The notes: generated by a model not told the origin, from the letters alone. A stretch of 64,000 nucleotides of DNA from Sympetrum striolatum (GCA_947579665.1 CANPUZ010000031.1:1178001-1242000); one strand, 5' to 3'; positions 1 to 11,440 are shown, numbered from the stretch's first letter. Numbers and translations are program-made.

Positions 1-275
1 ACCTATCCAGGAAGTATTTTTTTTAAATTTCATAAATTCAAAGCAACGCATTTAAACGGGAAAAATTGGTACTTTAGGGCCCTCTGGAATCAAACCCATG
101 ACACTGAGGTTCAAATTCGCAATTTTTCTGGTCGTTGCACGTTATGGCCAATTTGCCGTAAAAACTTCAAGTCAATGATGTTTGTGGTTTAGCCTGTGAA
201 TCAGTATCCTATCTATCTATCTATATATATACATTAATGAATCTGGAGAAGCATCTATATATAATAGATATCTGA
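1..275 (-). repeat. Partial copy of the multi-T-arm repeat, with its TA-rich flank
   Basis: Bases 1-190 match, in reverse orientation, one end of the repeat found four times at 24.6-28.9 kb: the segment with TCTGGAATCAAACCCATGA (a T-arm-like motif read on the minus strand) followed by TTATGGCCAATTTGCCGTAA. After a short CTAT/TA microsatellite comes a version of the 20-bp motif TCCGGAGAAGCGTCTATATA (here TCTGGAGAAGCATCTATATA), which also borders the other copies. The copy runs off the left edge and is more diverged than those at 24-28 kb, so it is probably an older insertion. Confidence 0.75.
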
Positions 276-697
276 GCTGATATCCAGCCAGCCAGGTGTT
301 ACTGCCCTTCCCCTTACCAGCAATTGCGTCCTGCCCAGCCCACGAAAGCGAGTGAATTCATTTGAATGAATATCGAAATGAATTGAATAAATGCCAAAAC
401 AATCAAGTAACCATCGGATTGTTTTTTCAATCGATTGTTCAGTCTCTACTGAATTGTGTTTTACCGTATTTAAATAATCCTGAAATAATGTTCAAATTCT
501 AATTTCAGGGCTTGACTTCTTGTGAAACTAGTATCATGTCCTTAGGAGTTTTATTCATGATGCCATTCTTCCATTTTAAATTGAAGTTACTCATTTTGTC
601 AATTTTTAAATTCATAAATTTTAGAACTAATGTTTAGAATGGTCTGAGATACCCAAGTTTTTCAACTCAACTAATTCTGATTGTGTCATCCCTTTAG
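276..697. other. Intron sequence, nothing recognised
   Basis: AT-rich sequence without a recognisable element, ending in a pyrimidine-rich tract and TTTAG acceptor that leads into the SDR exon. It is presumably intron of the SDR gene, whose earlier exons lie to the left of the window. Confidence 0.5.
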
Positions 698-842
698 ACC
701 AGGCCTTATTTGGACAGAGTTATTAGACTCGTCTGGAAGGAAGGATCTTCAAGACTTCATTGCCAGTGATGCCCCTATTCTAGATGTGAAGGAGATAGCA
801 AGAGCAGTGACTTATGCCCTTAGCATTCCTCTTAATGTACAG
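698..842 (+). CDS. Penultimate exon of a short-chain dehydrogenase/reductase (farnesol dehydrogenase / DHRS11-like)
   Basis: The exon is bounded by a CCCTTTAG acceptor and a CAG|GTAGG donor. It encodes PGLIWTELL near its start, the segment after the catalytic core of classical SDRs (family pattern PG-x-(V/I)-x-T-(E/D)), then ILDVKEIARAVTYALS, the helix with which arthropod farnesol dehydrogenases and DHRS11 proteins end their Rossmann fold, and finally LNVQ. The expected next residues, QIHDI, are found at 14961 in the matching phase, so this exon and that one belong to one gene. The first base completes a codon from an upstream exon outside the window. The Rossmann glycine motif and the YxxxK active site must be in those missing exons. 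Family members are NADP(H)-dependent oxidoreductases; the substrate cannot be told from this piece. Confidence 0.85.
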
Positions 843-886
843 GTAGGATGGTTTGTAGAGCACAAACATTGCTTAATTAATTACCT

Positions 887-1978
887 TATATGCCTGTGCA
901 TAAGTTGACCTTTGTAGCCTAAAACCAATTTCTGAAAAACCAGGGGTCGACTTATAAGCCGAACATAAAATTAAGCCCTTTACCACGGAGGGGTAAATAG
1001 GTGATACTGCCTGCTTAACACTTGCTGTACACAAACTCTCGCAACTCACCACAATTATTTCTTACTGAAACTAATTTTTGGCAAGTCTAATTAACGTAGA
1101 CATCACATAAAACATTTCATTGCAAAATACAGTTGTGGCCGAAAGTGTGTTATGTTATGACATGTTTTAATAATAAAAGAGTTGAATTAATAAACCATTT
1201 CATATCTTTAAAATAAATTTGATACATTTATTCTTCACATAAAAATACATAAATTGTTCCTTTAATTAATTTCTTCACGTGTATTTTTATTTTGCAAAAA
1301 TGTAATATTTATAACAATGTGTAATATACATTTTGATATTAAGTTTTTGTTTATAATCGTTAAGATTTAACTTAGTGTTAGGAGTTAATGGAAGTAGTCT
1401 TAGCAGTGTCGTGATTTGATATTACCACACTATATTACCATTATTTCTATAATGAATTTTTAATAACATTGTGTTTCTGTTTTGTATCATATTTTTATTT
1501 GTAAAGCCTGAGTAATACCAAAGAAAGAAACTTGTGTAATAGTTAAGCAGAGGTGAGAAGTTGACATGGCATCTGAAAGAAACAATTCTAGCATCTTAAT
1601 TTTATGTGGTAAATATTCCTTAAACCCCTTCACTATGGCTACCATATCGGTGATTTTTACACATTTATAAAGTGATATAGCCCGTATGTATGAGAATGTA
1701 TTCCTTCGTGGTTAACGGCAGACTAAAGGAAAACCTTCCCCCACTCATTTAAAACTGATGGGCATGAGCGTCCCGGCACGCTCTCTGTACCTCGGTAAGG
1801 AACCAGAGAGCGTGCCAGCACACTGGCCGTAGCGAAAGGGTTAAGCAATTTAAGGTTACCGTAATTTTCTTCCCATAGAATACAGCTGGGAAGTAGTGTT
1901 GTCTTATTTTTTGGGTAGACTTATATTCTGAACATAGGCTAAAACCTGAAGCCGGATTGACTTGTACACCGGCATATA
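887..1978. mobile_element. TIR DNA transposon (non-autonomous, TA-flanked)
   Basis: Left end TATATGCCTGTGCATAAGTT and the reverse complement of the right end, TATATGCCGGTGTACAAGTC, form an imperfect inverted repeat. Similarity continues inward: TAGCCTAAAACC near 917 matches the reverse complement of GGTTTTAGCCTA near 1940. TA dinucleotides at both ends suggest the Tc1/mariner/pogo superfamily, but no transposase is visible inside, so the superfamily is inferred. It lies in the SDR intron 44 bp after the exon and contains a nested piggyBac-type MITE at 1620-1844. Confidence 0.6.
1620..1844. mobile_element. piggyBac-type MITE with TTAA target sites and internal hairpin
   Basis: The element is bounded by TTAA at 1620-1623 and 1841-1844. 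The inward ends are ACCCCTTCACTATGGCTA on the left and, read on the minus strand, CCCTTTCGCTACGGCC on the right. A TTAA target followed by CCCT is the piggyBac signature. Near the right end, GGCACGCTCTCTG (1775-1787) and CAGAGAGCGTGCC (1804-1816) form a perfect 13-bp stem around a 16-nt loop. No protein is encoded. Confidence 0.6.
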
Positions 1979-2560
1979 TGGCACCTTTAATATTAAACAT
2001 CTCTTTTGCATGTTAAACTGGTGTTAGTGGACTTAATTTAAATTTTAGAATCTAAGACCAGTTACAATTGAGAAACTCTTCCATTGCATAGAATTGTGAA
2101 ATTTTTAAACTGATAAATCAAGTCTTTATTTGATGAAATTAATGTTTGATTGTCAGAATTCTAATTGTACCTTTTATTAGTGTTTGATTAATTGAAGATT
2201 TTTACTCACTGACTAAACCAGACTTTAACCAGTCTGTTAATTCATCATAAAAAATGCCTCCATTTAATACTTGTAATACAAACTTTCGTATTTTTACATT
2301 AGAGTAGAAATGAGGGTCCTAGAAGATCCAGACCATTGTATTTTTAGCAATGGTACTTGGTACGGTACTTGGCAACGGTATTTACTACTCAAATAAGGAA
2401 TGAATGAAAAAGATAACAAAATAAAAGAAGTAAAATGAAGTAAAAGCTAATTCTTTTTCATTAAGAATTATAAAAATGTTCCAAATGGCATGAAACAAAA
2501 TTAATTAAATAAGTACCCAATAATGGCTGTATAGCCTAAAACATTCGACTTAATAAATAT
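1979..2560. other. AT-rich intron sequence, nothing recognised
   Basis: Very AT-rich, stop-rich in all frames, with no repeat ends or motif that I can identify. It is part of the SDR intron. Confidence 0.5.
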
Positions 2561-2815
2561 GTGTGAGTGTTACCATAGAGTAACTATTCTAGAGGGCTAA
2601 CCTTATGGGACTAAATGATATGAGTTTTCTCATTCTTTTCCTCCTCGATAGATGCCCTCAGCGTAGTTCTTCTTTGCCCGGCCGCCGAGCCAGAGCTTAT
2701 CTCTCGCAGCTGGGTTTAGATTAAAGCGATAAGAACACCGTCCAAAGCACAAGAACAGCTCCTCCTCAAGTTAGCTGTTCTCCGATTCATTCGCGTTGAT
2801 GCTTCGCGGACCCCC
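2561..2815 (-). repeat. Dispersed repeat, shared inverted with 8570-8745
   Basis: Bases near 2567-2600 read, on the minus strand, as CCCTCTAGAATAGTTACTCT followed by ATGGT. The same string with one change is on the plus strand at 8709-8733. The body in between is locally GC-richer (GCCCGGCCGCCGAGCC near 2676) and shares only short blocks, such as GAGGAGGAGCTG on the minus strand, with the second locus. It may be a SINE or part of a short DNA element; I cannot classify it. Confidence 0.4.
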
Positions 2816-2820
2816 TATAC

Positions 2821-3029
2821 AAGTGGACGGCCAACCACGGCTCGCGAGCCTCATGCGGCTCTTTGGCCCCTTGAGTGTGGCTTTTCGTGATGACTGGTTT
2901 TCTTATTTATATTTTAATAATATAGTTAACTACATAGTTTAAGTTAAAAACAACTGGCTTTCAAAATAAATTTTAACCTTTTTATTGTTGATATTTGGCT
3001 CTATTGATTAATAAGTTTGCCGACCACTG
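2821..3029. mobile_element. hAT-type MITE, 209 bp
   Basis: The left end AAGTGGACGGCCAACC and the reverse complement of the right end, CAGTGGTCGGCAAACT, are short imperfect TIRs. CAGTGGTCGGCAAAC is typical of hAT-superfamily ends. The 8 bp on each side (CCCTATAC and CACTATAA) match at 6 of 8 positions, as expected for an aged hAT target duplication. The interior has GCGAGCC...GCGGCTC next to the left TIR and no coding capacity. Confidence 0.65.
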
Positions 3030-3231
3030 CACTATAATCTTGCAACTGCTTGCTACTAACATTTCTTTAGTTGACTTTTAATAACTGTTCACCGATTTAT
3101 CATGGATGGTTGAAAAATCTTCTTAATTATTTACGATGATAATGACGAATATTCATTTTATTTCGAGTACAGAGTAGATGTTCTGGAAGATCGATAATGA
3201 ATCCTTAAAAACTGAATAACCGGGTAGAGTA

Positions 3232-4340
3232 CAGTAGAACCCTGTTTTTACGAACCTCAATTTTAAGAAAAGACACAGTTTTACGAACCATTCCGCTGGT
3301 CCCGATCTTTGTACATCTAAAATGACCTCAGTTTTATGTCAAACCTCGATTTCATGTTTTACGAAGTGAGAAGCCGGTCCCTAAGAGTGAATGAACCCCG
3401 GTTTTACGAAGTATTTGAAATGGTTTTGTCGCACTGAGCTCAATTCAACGGGATGACGATCGCCGTAAACAGGAGCAGCTGAACCCAGATTGTCAATGTT
3501 GGGAGGATCCTGAGTACATGTATTTTTGATGGGAAAATGTGGAAAAATCGAATATAAGTGTGGTGTTTTTTGACGTGCTTACGCTGTGGTAAAATTCCTG
3601 TGGATGATCTTCCATGCATTCTTACGGATCGCAATGCTATCGCTGGTATCGTCATTCTATATATATTTACTTCCGTGTTTTGTCGTCGATGCCTAATTCG
3701 ATGCGTAAACATTTGGCATTGTGCAAATGTAAGAGCGAGTATTTAAAAGTCAATAAATTTCGTAAAAGGTACATACCAAAACACCTTAACAACATTTTAA
3801 AATTTAATGCACGCCACCTCTGCACATATTTGCGTCACCTCCAATGATGTTCCCCCCCTAGCGAGCGTGGACACGCTGAAAAATATTGGTCTCCAAGCGA
3901 GGAAAAATTGCGCGTATTTAGTCAGAATCACTCTCTGAGCAAGGTGGCCTGTGTTATGATATCCCGTGTGCCTATCAGTGAAATAATGGATAAAACATCG
4001 CTGACCAAGAAAAATAGGAAGTCCCTGAGCTTTGTCACCAATAGGTCAATTATCAAGGAAGTACGTGATCGCGGGTAGACAAAAACAGAAATTTCTTGGA
4101 AGTATGGCATTTCTTTATCTATATTAGCAACAATCGTCAATTCTAGTGAAAAAAGTTTGAGCCACGCAAAGGCATCGTTAAAAACAAAGTACGTCTCATC
4201 GCACAGTAGGCTGGAATCGAAAAAAGCTGGCCAAAAATAAGATAGTGGTTTTTTTGAATGCGGACTTTGAAACTTCCCATAGTCATGCTTAAATAAATTC
4301 TGCATATAGCTGCGAAATTATTATTGGTGGTTCCCACGCA
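3232..4340 (+). mobile_element. 5' part of a Tigger/pogo-type element (copy A)
   Basis: It starts with TACAGTAGAACCCTGTTTTT (TA at 3230-3231), followed by many TTTTACGAA blocks. The same sequence, inverted, forms the other end of the element at 39.99-41.51 kb, for example the stretch around GGAACCAGCGGAATGG-like bases and GAGCAGCTGAACCCAGA. Both copies therefore belong to one family in opposite orientation. The transposase N-terminus is at 3986. The 3' part and right TIR are missing; similarity fades after about 4200. Confidence 0.75.
3986..4180 (+). pseudogene. Tigger transposase N-terminal fragment (helix-turn-helix)
   Basis: The ATG at 3986 begins MDKTSLTKKNRKS. After a frame change, the region encodes SIIKEVRDRG, a stop codon, then TKTEISWKYGISLSILATIV, which is the psq/CENP-B-type helix-turn-helix of pogo-class transposases. 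The copy at 41083 (minus strand) has the same reading with Q in place of the stop. The catalytic DDE domain is absent. This is a dead fragment. Confidence 0.7.
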
Positions 4341-7300
4341 TTACAATTCTACAGGGGGTCAAAGTTGAACAAATTTCACGAAAATTGCCGACCTTCGATT
4401 TTTCGCAAAATTCCTCAACTTCAAGCCAATCCTAAACCAAAATGAGCAAACTCATCGGGTATATGGGTATCATCAAATATGGGCCGGGGTGAGTTTTCAA
4501 AAGACTGTATTTGCCTTACTTGTTAAGTCTCTCGTACACACGGCGAAGATTTCGAATGAGAGGGAGTTTGCCGTCCAGTCTGAAGTCATTGTTGATAAAA
4601 TTATTTCTTAAGGATTTCACGAGATGCGGTACGTCATATATACAGAAGATTTTACTGCCATTTATTTCAAAGAAAGGTATCTCTATTGAAACTCCTATCT
4701 CTTTAATTGTCTTGGAGCAGTTGGAGCTGGCTTGATCAGATAAAATACACCAAGGACGTAACCCAATGGAAACTAGTTTCTAATTTAAAAGGAAAAGAAT
4801 GCTTCGTATTTGCCCGCTGTTGAGACCATGCTCCGAAATGAAATAGCCTACTGGCAATATCCAGTTCAGAGGAATGCCTCTTATCATGAACACCAGGTAC
4901 TAGAAACAACTTTATGTTCCCGCCTTAGAACCAACTTATGTTTTCGCGAACGGCCGAGCGGTCCCTTTTTAGGACCACTGATTTTGAGAGACACTTTGTT
5001 TCAAATCAGCTTATTATCACTTTCTTCGCTAAGAATGGGTAGATATTTTTCTCAGGCTCCTAGGATGACCCTCTAACCAAGGTAAAAGCTATGAATCACA
5101 CTTGACATGTGGTATACATTCATTATCACTTTCGAAATTAGGTCCATCTCATCATGAATCTCTCTCCTGTGCATCTGAAATGTAAACAGTCCCAATTTTC
5201 TCTTATGCCTCACCCTACTCGTTTATGCTGGACGTGAACACTCTTGAGTTTCCCTAGCATATTTGGTCTAAACTAGTGGTCAGCTCTTTTCCTCAGAAAA
5301 TAACAAAGATAAGGATTAAACTCCTCTCAAATTCATCCTCTGGCTCATCGTCACTCAATTCAGATGAGTGTCTCCTCGGTTCGAAGTTCCGCCATTAAAT
5401 AGATCAAGGGCTATACTAAACAAACAAACACCTTTGTAAATGTATTAAAATTATGTGATAAAATTATAATATAAAGTAAAATTTCCGATACATCGTAAAA
5501 CATATTCCCTGGGTAAAAAAACATATAATTCTTCATTTGTGGGTCAGTTCCTGTAAAGTTAAAATATAATATAGACAATAAAAAAGAAGTACATATTGAC
5601 ATTGAGATGTTGTCTTGAATATACATGTAGTTTAATTAGACCATCATCAATAGCTTTCGATTATTTAACAAACTGGAGAGCTATATGATTTTCTTACTCT
5701 CGGCATTTAAATGCCCGGCCACTCAGAGATACATTTGGGATTTAAGGTCTCGAAAAGACCTCGATTACATGGTGTGTGTGAAGAAGGCCAAGGCATCTTT
5801 GATGAAAATTTACTCTTTTGGATAAAAAATTATATAATAGCTAATTCTTATACCATGATGCCAATCTTTTATTTATTCTTACTAAACTTATAAATTCGAA
5901 ATAAAATGTAACTTTTCTAATGATACAAAATTATAGCTCAGGAATATATTTTTAAATTTAAAAAAGTATATTTAAAAAATAAACTTTTACATTTCGATTA
6001 CGAAAATTTTATTAAATCATTTTTAGCCTTCGATATTTTTCCCAATTATAGTTACTGCAATTATTGGTTAACCTAAACACAAAGTTTCATACTTCTGGCG
6101 TTTTTCTTTCAAAAGCTACGTTTAATTTGTTAAAAATTATGCATACACTATAAAGGGCCTTCTCGCACTTGGTACATATTGTGCGGCTCCTTTTACGCTT
6201 CCCTTTCCCTGTTTTACTGCTTTTGCTGCCCACAAAACAGCCCTTCTTTACCTCTGGTGATATCTCTAGTGGCTGACCATTAAACTGACAGGCGTACATG
6301 ACAGTTAAACAATGATTTTTTTAATGGAAAATTATCAACTTAAAAGCGCATTTAGGTAAATACGCCATACACGTGCTTACATCACAGATCACGAGAGTTA
6401 CAGATGACTTATATTTTTGAAATAAAATTTCATCTTCTTACTTTCCAAGCATTCTTTACATTTTTAAGTGGCATTTATTGAAATATGTATACATAACGTC
6501 GGGATTCTAGCATCTATTACATTTTAAGGTTTGCAGCTGCATATCGGCTGCAAATTCTTAATCAAATCCGCAAGTATCATTTAGTTAACCTTTGCTGTCT
6601 GGGCTCCAACTACCAAATCCTAAGTACCGCTACTTCTATTCTATAAGGCGTCAAACTAACGATTTTTTCATAATAAGTTATTGTGCGGATTTCTGGAAAT
6701 TTACCTGACATATGTTCGAGATTTTGCATATCGAGAATCGGGATATTTTGGCATATGTTTACCTGTAATGTGGAATGTAAAGTTTCCGGGGATAAATGTA
6801 TTGATGGATTAGCATATTTTCCCTTCGCCAGAGCATTCAGAAGTAACCCCAGATTAAAGACTGTGGAGAAAAACCCCGATGTTCTTTGGGTGTGTTTTGT
6901 AATGTAATTTGTGATTTTCGTGAACGGATATGAGTAGGCATCAGAGATACTGTAGCCTATGTTCAGTTTCGCCAGCGGACGAAAACATTACACCAGAACT
7001 GCGATTGATCAAGGAAGTCCCAGCAATGTCATTGCTGAAGTTTTTCCCACAATAACATTTTCGTCAATATTTTCTTCGTCAGTTCTTTCTTTTTCCAAGT
7101 GATAGTGAAGGAATCGTACTACAGTATGTATCTGTTAATTATTTTCTTATCAAACCAGTTTTTGTGACTATTGCTTTTGCCTTGTTTTCATTTGTCTTCA
7201 GCCATGGTTGATCCATAGCTCAAATGTGCAGCATTTGTTATTTATCCTCTTATCCCTGATCTATCTAAGGCACTTACTTTTAGGTCTTATTCTCACTAAT

Positions 7301-8099
7301 CTAATCTTGAATGAAACTGATCCTATTGGAACCAAACCAGATGAGTCATTTTGTCTCAGAGACTTTTGAGCGTGAAATGTTGACGAGAGTGGATGCTGAG
7401 CGGTCGAGTCGCCATTGTAAGGCAATTGTTATCTTCTAGATAACAAAACGATGTACATAATTTTGTCGTACGATTGACCACGGCTCACCAACGCTAATGC
7501 TGGTTGAGACAAGAAAAATGAATAGTGGTAGAATCAAAGAGGGAAGCACTCCGGTCAGAAGAAGTTAGGAGTAGTATTGGCGATACGTAATCAATTGAAA
7601 GATCCTAATTCCCAAAAATCCCCTTTATCACATTATCAATGCAGTAAAAACCTTCGTAATTAGAATACAGCCTTATTACAATTCATCACATTGTATAGGG
7701 GTCATTTTTATACTGCGCATATAGTTTTCTGAGCTAAGTTACCTTTATAGCATGCACTCCGAATTCTGCATTTGCGGACCCTGTCCAACCAAAGTTGCGA
7801 AAACGTTGATTTCAGCCTTCAAATTAAATGAGAAATACATCTTTTTATTCCAGAATAAAGAATGTAAGACTTTTAAAGGATATTATTTTAATTAGAGATA
7901 TAGATGACAGAAAAATATATTTAAATAATTCTTTAGAAAAACAATATTCCTCAGCGATTACTTATTTATTATTTATTTACATATTTAAAACAACAATGTC
8001 GTGTTTTCGCAACTTCGGCCAAAAATATGTTCAGATATGTCACCAAAAACACTTTCGAAGATACGACGCCATGACGACACCGTATAATAATAATACGAA
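4341..8099. other. Long intron stretch without a recognised gene
   Basis: About 3.8 kb of mostly AT-rich sequence in the SDR intron. Open frames are short and have no recognisable domains. One minus-strand frame (6299 down to 6087) has a basic stretch followed by ICTKCEKAL, which faintly resembles a piggyBac C-terminal cysteine cluster but is too short to call. Another minus-strand frame near 5310-5390 is rich in Asp and Glu and looks like nothing specific. Confidence 0.4.
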
Positions 8100-8251
8100 G
8101 AAGTTATGAAGTAAAACACCATAAACTTCCACATTATAGGATTTTATTTCTGACCGATTTCGGCGAAAAGGCCATCATCAGGCGAAGCCAAAACCGGTCG
8201 GAAATAAAATTCTATAGTGTGGAAGTTTACGGTGTTTTACTTTATAACTTC
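8100..8251. repeat. Fold-back element with hammerhead-like core
   Basis: Two arms of about 62 bp (8100-8163 and 8191-8251) are inverted copies of each other with a few mismatches, around a 27-bp centre. On the minus strand the centre reads CTGATGA (8181-8175), a short GGC/GCC stem, then GAAA (8161-8158). It is flanked by GACCGGT on one side and TCGGTC on the other, which can pair. This resembles the conserved core of hammerhead ribozymes, which are known in Penelope-like retroelement termini. Stem II is short and stem I weak, so activity is doubtful. Confidence 0.55.
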
Positions 8252-8569
8252 AGAATGTCCTTCCACGAAGTTCAGCCGAATACGATAGAATTCAATAATA
8301 AGAAAGGATTCATTTACTATATATGTTCTCATAAAGTACGTTCTCAGAAAACGTAGGGGATATAATGAGACTCCCTTGTTATTGTTATTATGTATACGGC
8401 GAGGAAGATCAGGAAATTAGATTCTAGAACAAATCAATTCAAGAATTAATTCCATCCGCAAACGACACGCAAAAGTAACCGATAAGGGAAGGAGATTTCT
8501 TGCCACACACCGAAAGGCAGCCTTTAGGGCTCTTATGTAAACATAGACCCTTGAATCCCCATTAAGTTG

Positions 8570-8745
8570 TCTTAAAAAGCCCGGATTGCAGCGCATGGAT
8601 CTGATTTAAATGCCCGCGTCGGATGGAAGCAGGAGGAGCTGCGCTAACTGACGGCTGCTTCTGAACTACGTCTAAAAAGCATAACACCTCGATGCATTGA
8701 CGCGAGCCCTCTAGTATAGTTACTCTATGGTGTTACCATATCTTT
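8570..8745 (+). repeat. Second copy of the dispersed repeat of 2561-2815
   Basis: It contains AGGAGGAGCTGCG and ends with CCCTCTAGTATAGTTACTCT then ATGGTGTTACC, which are found in reverse orientation at 2567-2600. The remainder is diverged. The element type is not identified. Confidence 0.4.
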
Positions 8746-10279
8746 CTTCACTCCTTTTGCATGACTTTCCAGCAAGTCTAGCCAAATAATTTAGCATTAG
8801 CCTTTATCATCTCTTTTTGAAATTTTCTGACTTTTCTCAACTTCTTATCATTTGATCTTTTTGCTTGACTTGTAAATAATCTAGTTTTCTGATGGATTTT
8901 GTATCAATCTAATTTTACACCACAGTTGAAAGTACGTCTATCAAAAATCCTTCGTTATGATACAGTTTTTGAAACTCTGTCTAGCACCAAGTCCACATTC
9001 CTGGCAAAACAAACTGCACACTGCCGACACGGCTTTTCCTTCTTTGTCCGTGGAATGTTTTCAGTGCCTTTCATTCAGTCGTGTTTTCAGTGAAGGCCTT
9101 CTGACCTTTTATTTTCTGTGTGGTACTTCTCAATAATATTTTTACCAAAATCTTGTGTGTTCCTGGTAAACTGCATGACGAAATGTCGTCAGTCAGGGTC
9201 AGTGGTTGTCATTGACTGTTCTCTCTGCTCCAAGGAAAGATGGCAGAGTCAATGCCAAAGATGGAAATTCAAGAAAGATTTATTCAATTTTTTTACCAAT
9301 TTTGTTCTAAAGTCAAGCTATCATTTTGTTCCACCATTCATCCTGTACAGCCCTTCAAGTGATCAGGTTTAACCCTGAACGCTTTTCAACGCTGAAGACT
9401 TTTTGCCAAATCTTTGCTAGTGGCTGATTGTGAATTTTTAATTATTCTTATAAAGTACGGTAACTAATGATATGTGGCTGCATTATTCAACAGAAAATCT
9501 AAATTTTTAGTAAAATAATTAAAAAACAATTCATGACCGCCTGGGGCGGTCATCTGCCCTCTGCTAAATATGTCCCCTTAAAGCCTAGGCTACCCTGTGT
9601 TACGAGTTCGTACGTTTCCTTATGTAGATCGTCCTTCAAAGATTTTCCATATTGAAACTATAACTTATTGGGTAAAAACTGTATCCACATGTGTGTCAGT
9701 CAATATTTCTGTGGCCAAAATTTTATCGTTCTGCATTGCGTAAACTTTATTATGACTAATATCAAAGATACTATACATCAAAGATTCAATATCTGATAAA
9801 TTCAAGGTATTAATAATTATCACGTATTTTTGCTTATATTTCTTGTGATGGAGCCACATGATATTTCAGTGGAACGATTTTATTCTAAAATCGAGAAGAT
9901 ACATACATCAAACAGTTATGATTAAGGTTGATGTTTTGTGGAATGAACAGAACAGCTATGAAGGAAATAAAATTTATGAAATAAGTCCTATTTATTTATA
10001 GTTATTTTAGTGCACAGTAATGTATGATGAATCCAAAACAAATAAAATATTCATAAGATTTTCGGTAATATAACAATAAATATGTTTTAAATCCGTAAAA
10101 TGACAATACTCAAAAACCTTTACGAATATTATAGGATACAAGCATCAACACATTGAGTAATTACATAAAACTATCCATAAAAGTGTAACTGTTAGATCAA
10201 TAATGCAAAAAAATAAACAATATTAAGAAAGTACAAGTTTCTAATATTTACAAATGAACAATATACAACGGATTCTCAT
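8746..10279. other. Intron stretch without a recognised gene
   Basis: AT-rich sequence. The only structure noted is a 7-bp inverted repeat, GACCGCC-TGG-GGCGGTC, near 9536, a GC-rich hairpin in AT-rich surroundings, possibly a transposon end. No frame shows a known domain. Confidence 0.4.
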
Positions 10280-10284
10280 AAGAG

Positions 10285-11355
10285 CTTATTTTGGATCTCT
10301 GCCATGATACAGAAGAAAACAAGGCTCCATAGATGAACCTGGCTGGTCAGGACAATATCTGCAATATGTTTTAATTTTCTTTATTATATTATTTTTGTAG
10401 CACTGTCTACACCTCTTTTGCTGGCGCTTCTTTGAGCCATCCTTCAGTAAAGGAAGGTATTTAGGGAAATGAAATATCTTTTCAGGGATTGTGTTTTGGG
10501 ATTGTAAAGATAATTCTTTGGTAGAAACTAATCCTCCAATAACATCTAATCTAAATTCCCTGAAAGATTTTCTCGTTCCAGAAAAAACTATTATATAGTT
10601 TAAAGCTATCCATCATTATGATTTGAAGAAAATGGATAGCTAGTTTTTTTATACATTTTATCGTTCTTCTGTCACAAGGATAGTATGACAGCATCTGATC
10701 CACCACATCAATTCTGCCCACATTCTTATTGTAATTTACTACCATTTTCGGCTTTTCTTTTTCTGTCCCTCTTTTTGATTTCACTCTCATGAATTGGTCC
10801 CCATACTCAGAACTAATCTACAAGACATCTCTTTTATCTTTCCATTTTAATACGCAAATCGGATCCTCTGTCCATCTACAGACGAACTCAGTTGTTTTCA
10901 GTTTTGCCTCAGTCACTTCCTTTGGATTCAATTTCCTGTTTTTTCGTAATGTTCCCGTACAATAAATCTTTGTTGAGAGGCCACGTGCGAGCAGGGGGTG
11001 GAGGCTTCTTCACCTCCTATTTGTTTCTCTGCGAAAACAAGGACCTCATTCTCCCTGTCTGAGTACTCATCCTCCTCAGTATCCTCAACCCACGATTCGT
11101 CAGATGAGCTTTCCATTTCAGCATCGGTCAATTCTGAAAGCAATTCCTGGACGTCTTCCTCTAAAACCTCAGGGTTAACGGTAAGTTTGCTTGCACATTT
11201 CCAATTCCTATTGGTTCCTGAAAAATTGAATGGAAATTAGTACGGCAAACTTATAAACTATACTTGGTCCAAAATGTATCAAAATACCGAGAATAAAAAC
11301 TTGAAACTTACCAGAAGTTGAAGGCACTACATCTTCCTGTAAAGCCTGACTAGAA
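10285..11355 (-). pseudogene. piggyBac-type transposase pseudogene, catalytic core deleted
   Basis: Read on the minus strand, a first exon-like segment ends PSTSG at a GTAAGT donor near 11311. After a short intron ending in TTTTTCAG, the frame continues with the long acidic N-terminus typical of piggyBac transposases (SSSDESWVEDTEEDEYSD). It then jumps, at about 10930, straight to the C-terminal part: KLNPKEVTEAKL, LKWKDKRDVL, a stop, then VVNYNKNVGRIDVVDQMLSY, which is the conserved region carrying the last catalytic aspartate. Near 10440-10290 follows a cysteine-rich C-terminal finger (KRCRQCYKNNIIKK, TYCRYCPDQPG, EPCFLLYH). The central DDE domain is missing, there is a frame change at the junction and at least one stop, so it cannot be active. 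Confidence 0.8.
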
Positions 11356-11440
11356 GTACCGTATTTGACGGCATATAAGACGCACCTTTTTTCCTAAATT
11401 ATGCCTCGAAAAATTTCCCTGCGTCTTATATGTGAAGGTT
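11350..11440. repeat. DNA-transposon end with short hairpin
   Basis: CATATAAGACGCACC (near 11371) and TGCGTCTTATATG (near 11421) are inverted repeats about 35 bp apart. Such CCGTATT...ATAAGACGCACC ends are common terminal sequences of cut-and-paste elements in animal genomes. No matching opposite end is seen in the window. Confidence 0.4.

Noticed and set aside
3558..3847. Plus-strand short frames before the Tigger N-terminus
   Set aside because: They lie in the element's 5' non-coding region, overlap each other in different phases and are not kept in copy B.
6087..6299. A minus-strand piggyBac C-terminal cysteine cluster (ICTKCEKAL)
   Set aside because: Only one CxxC is present and no other transposase motif lies nearby; the resemblance is too weak.
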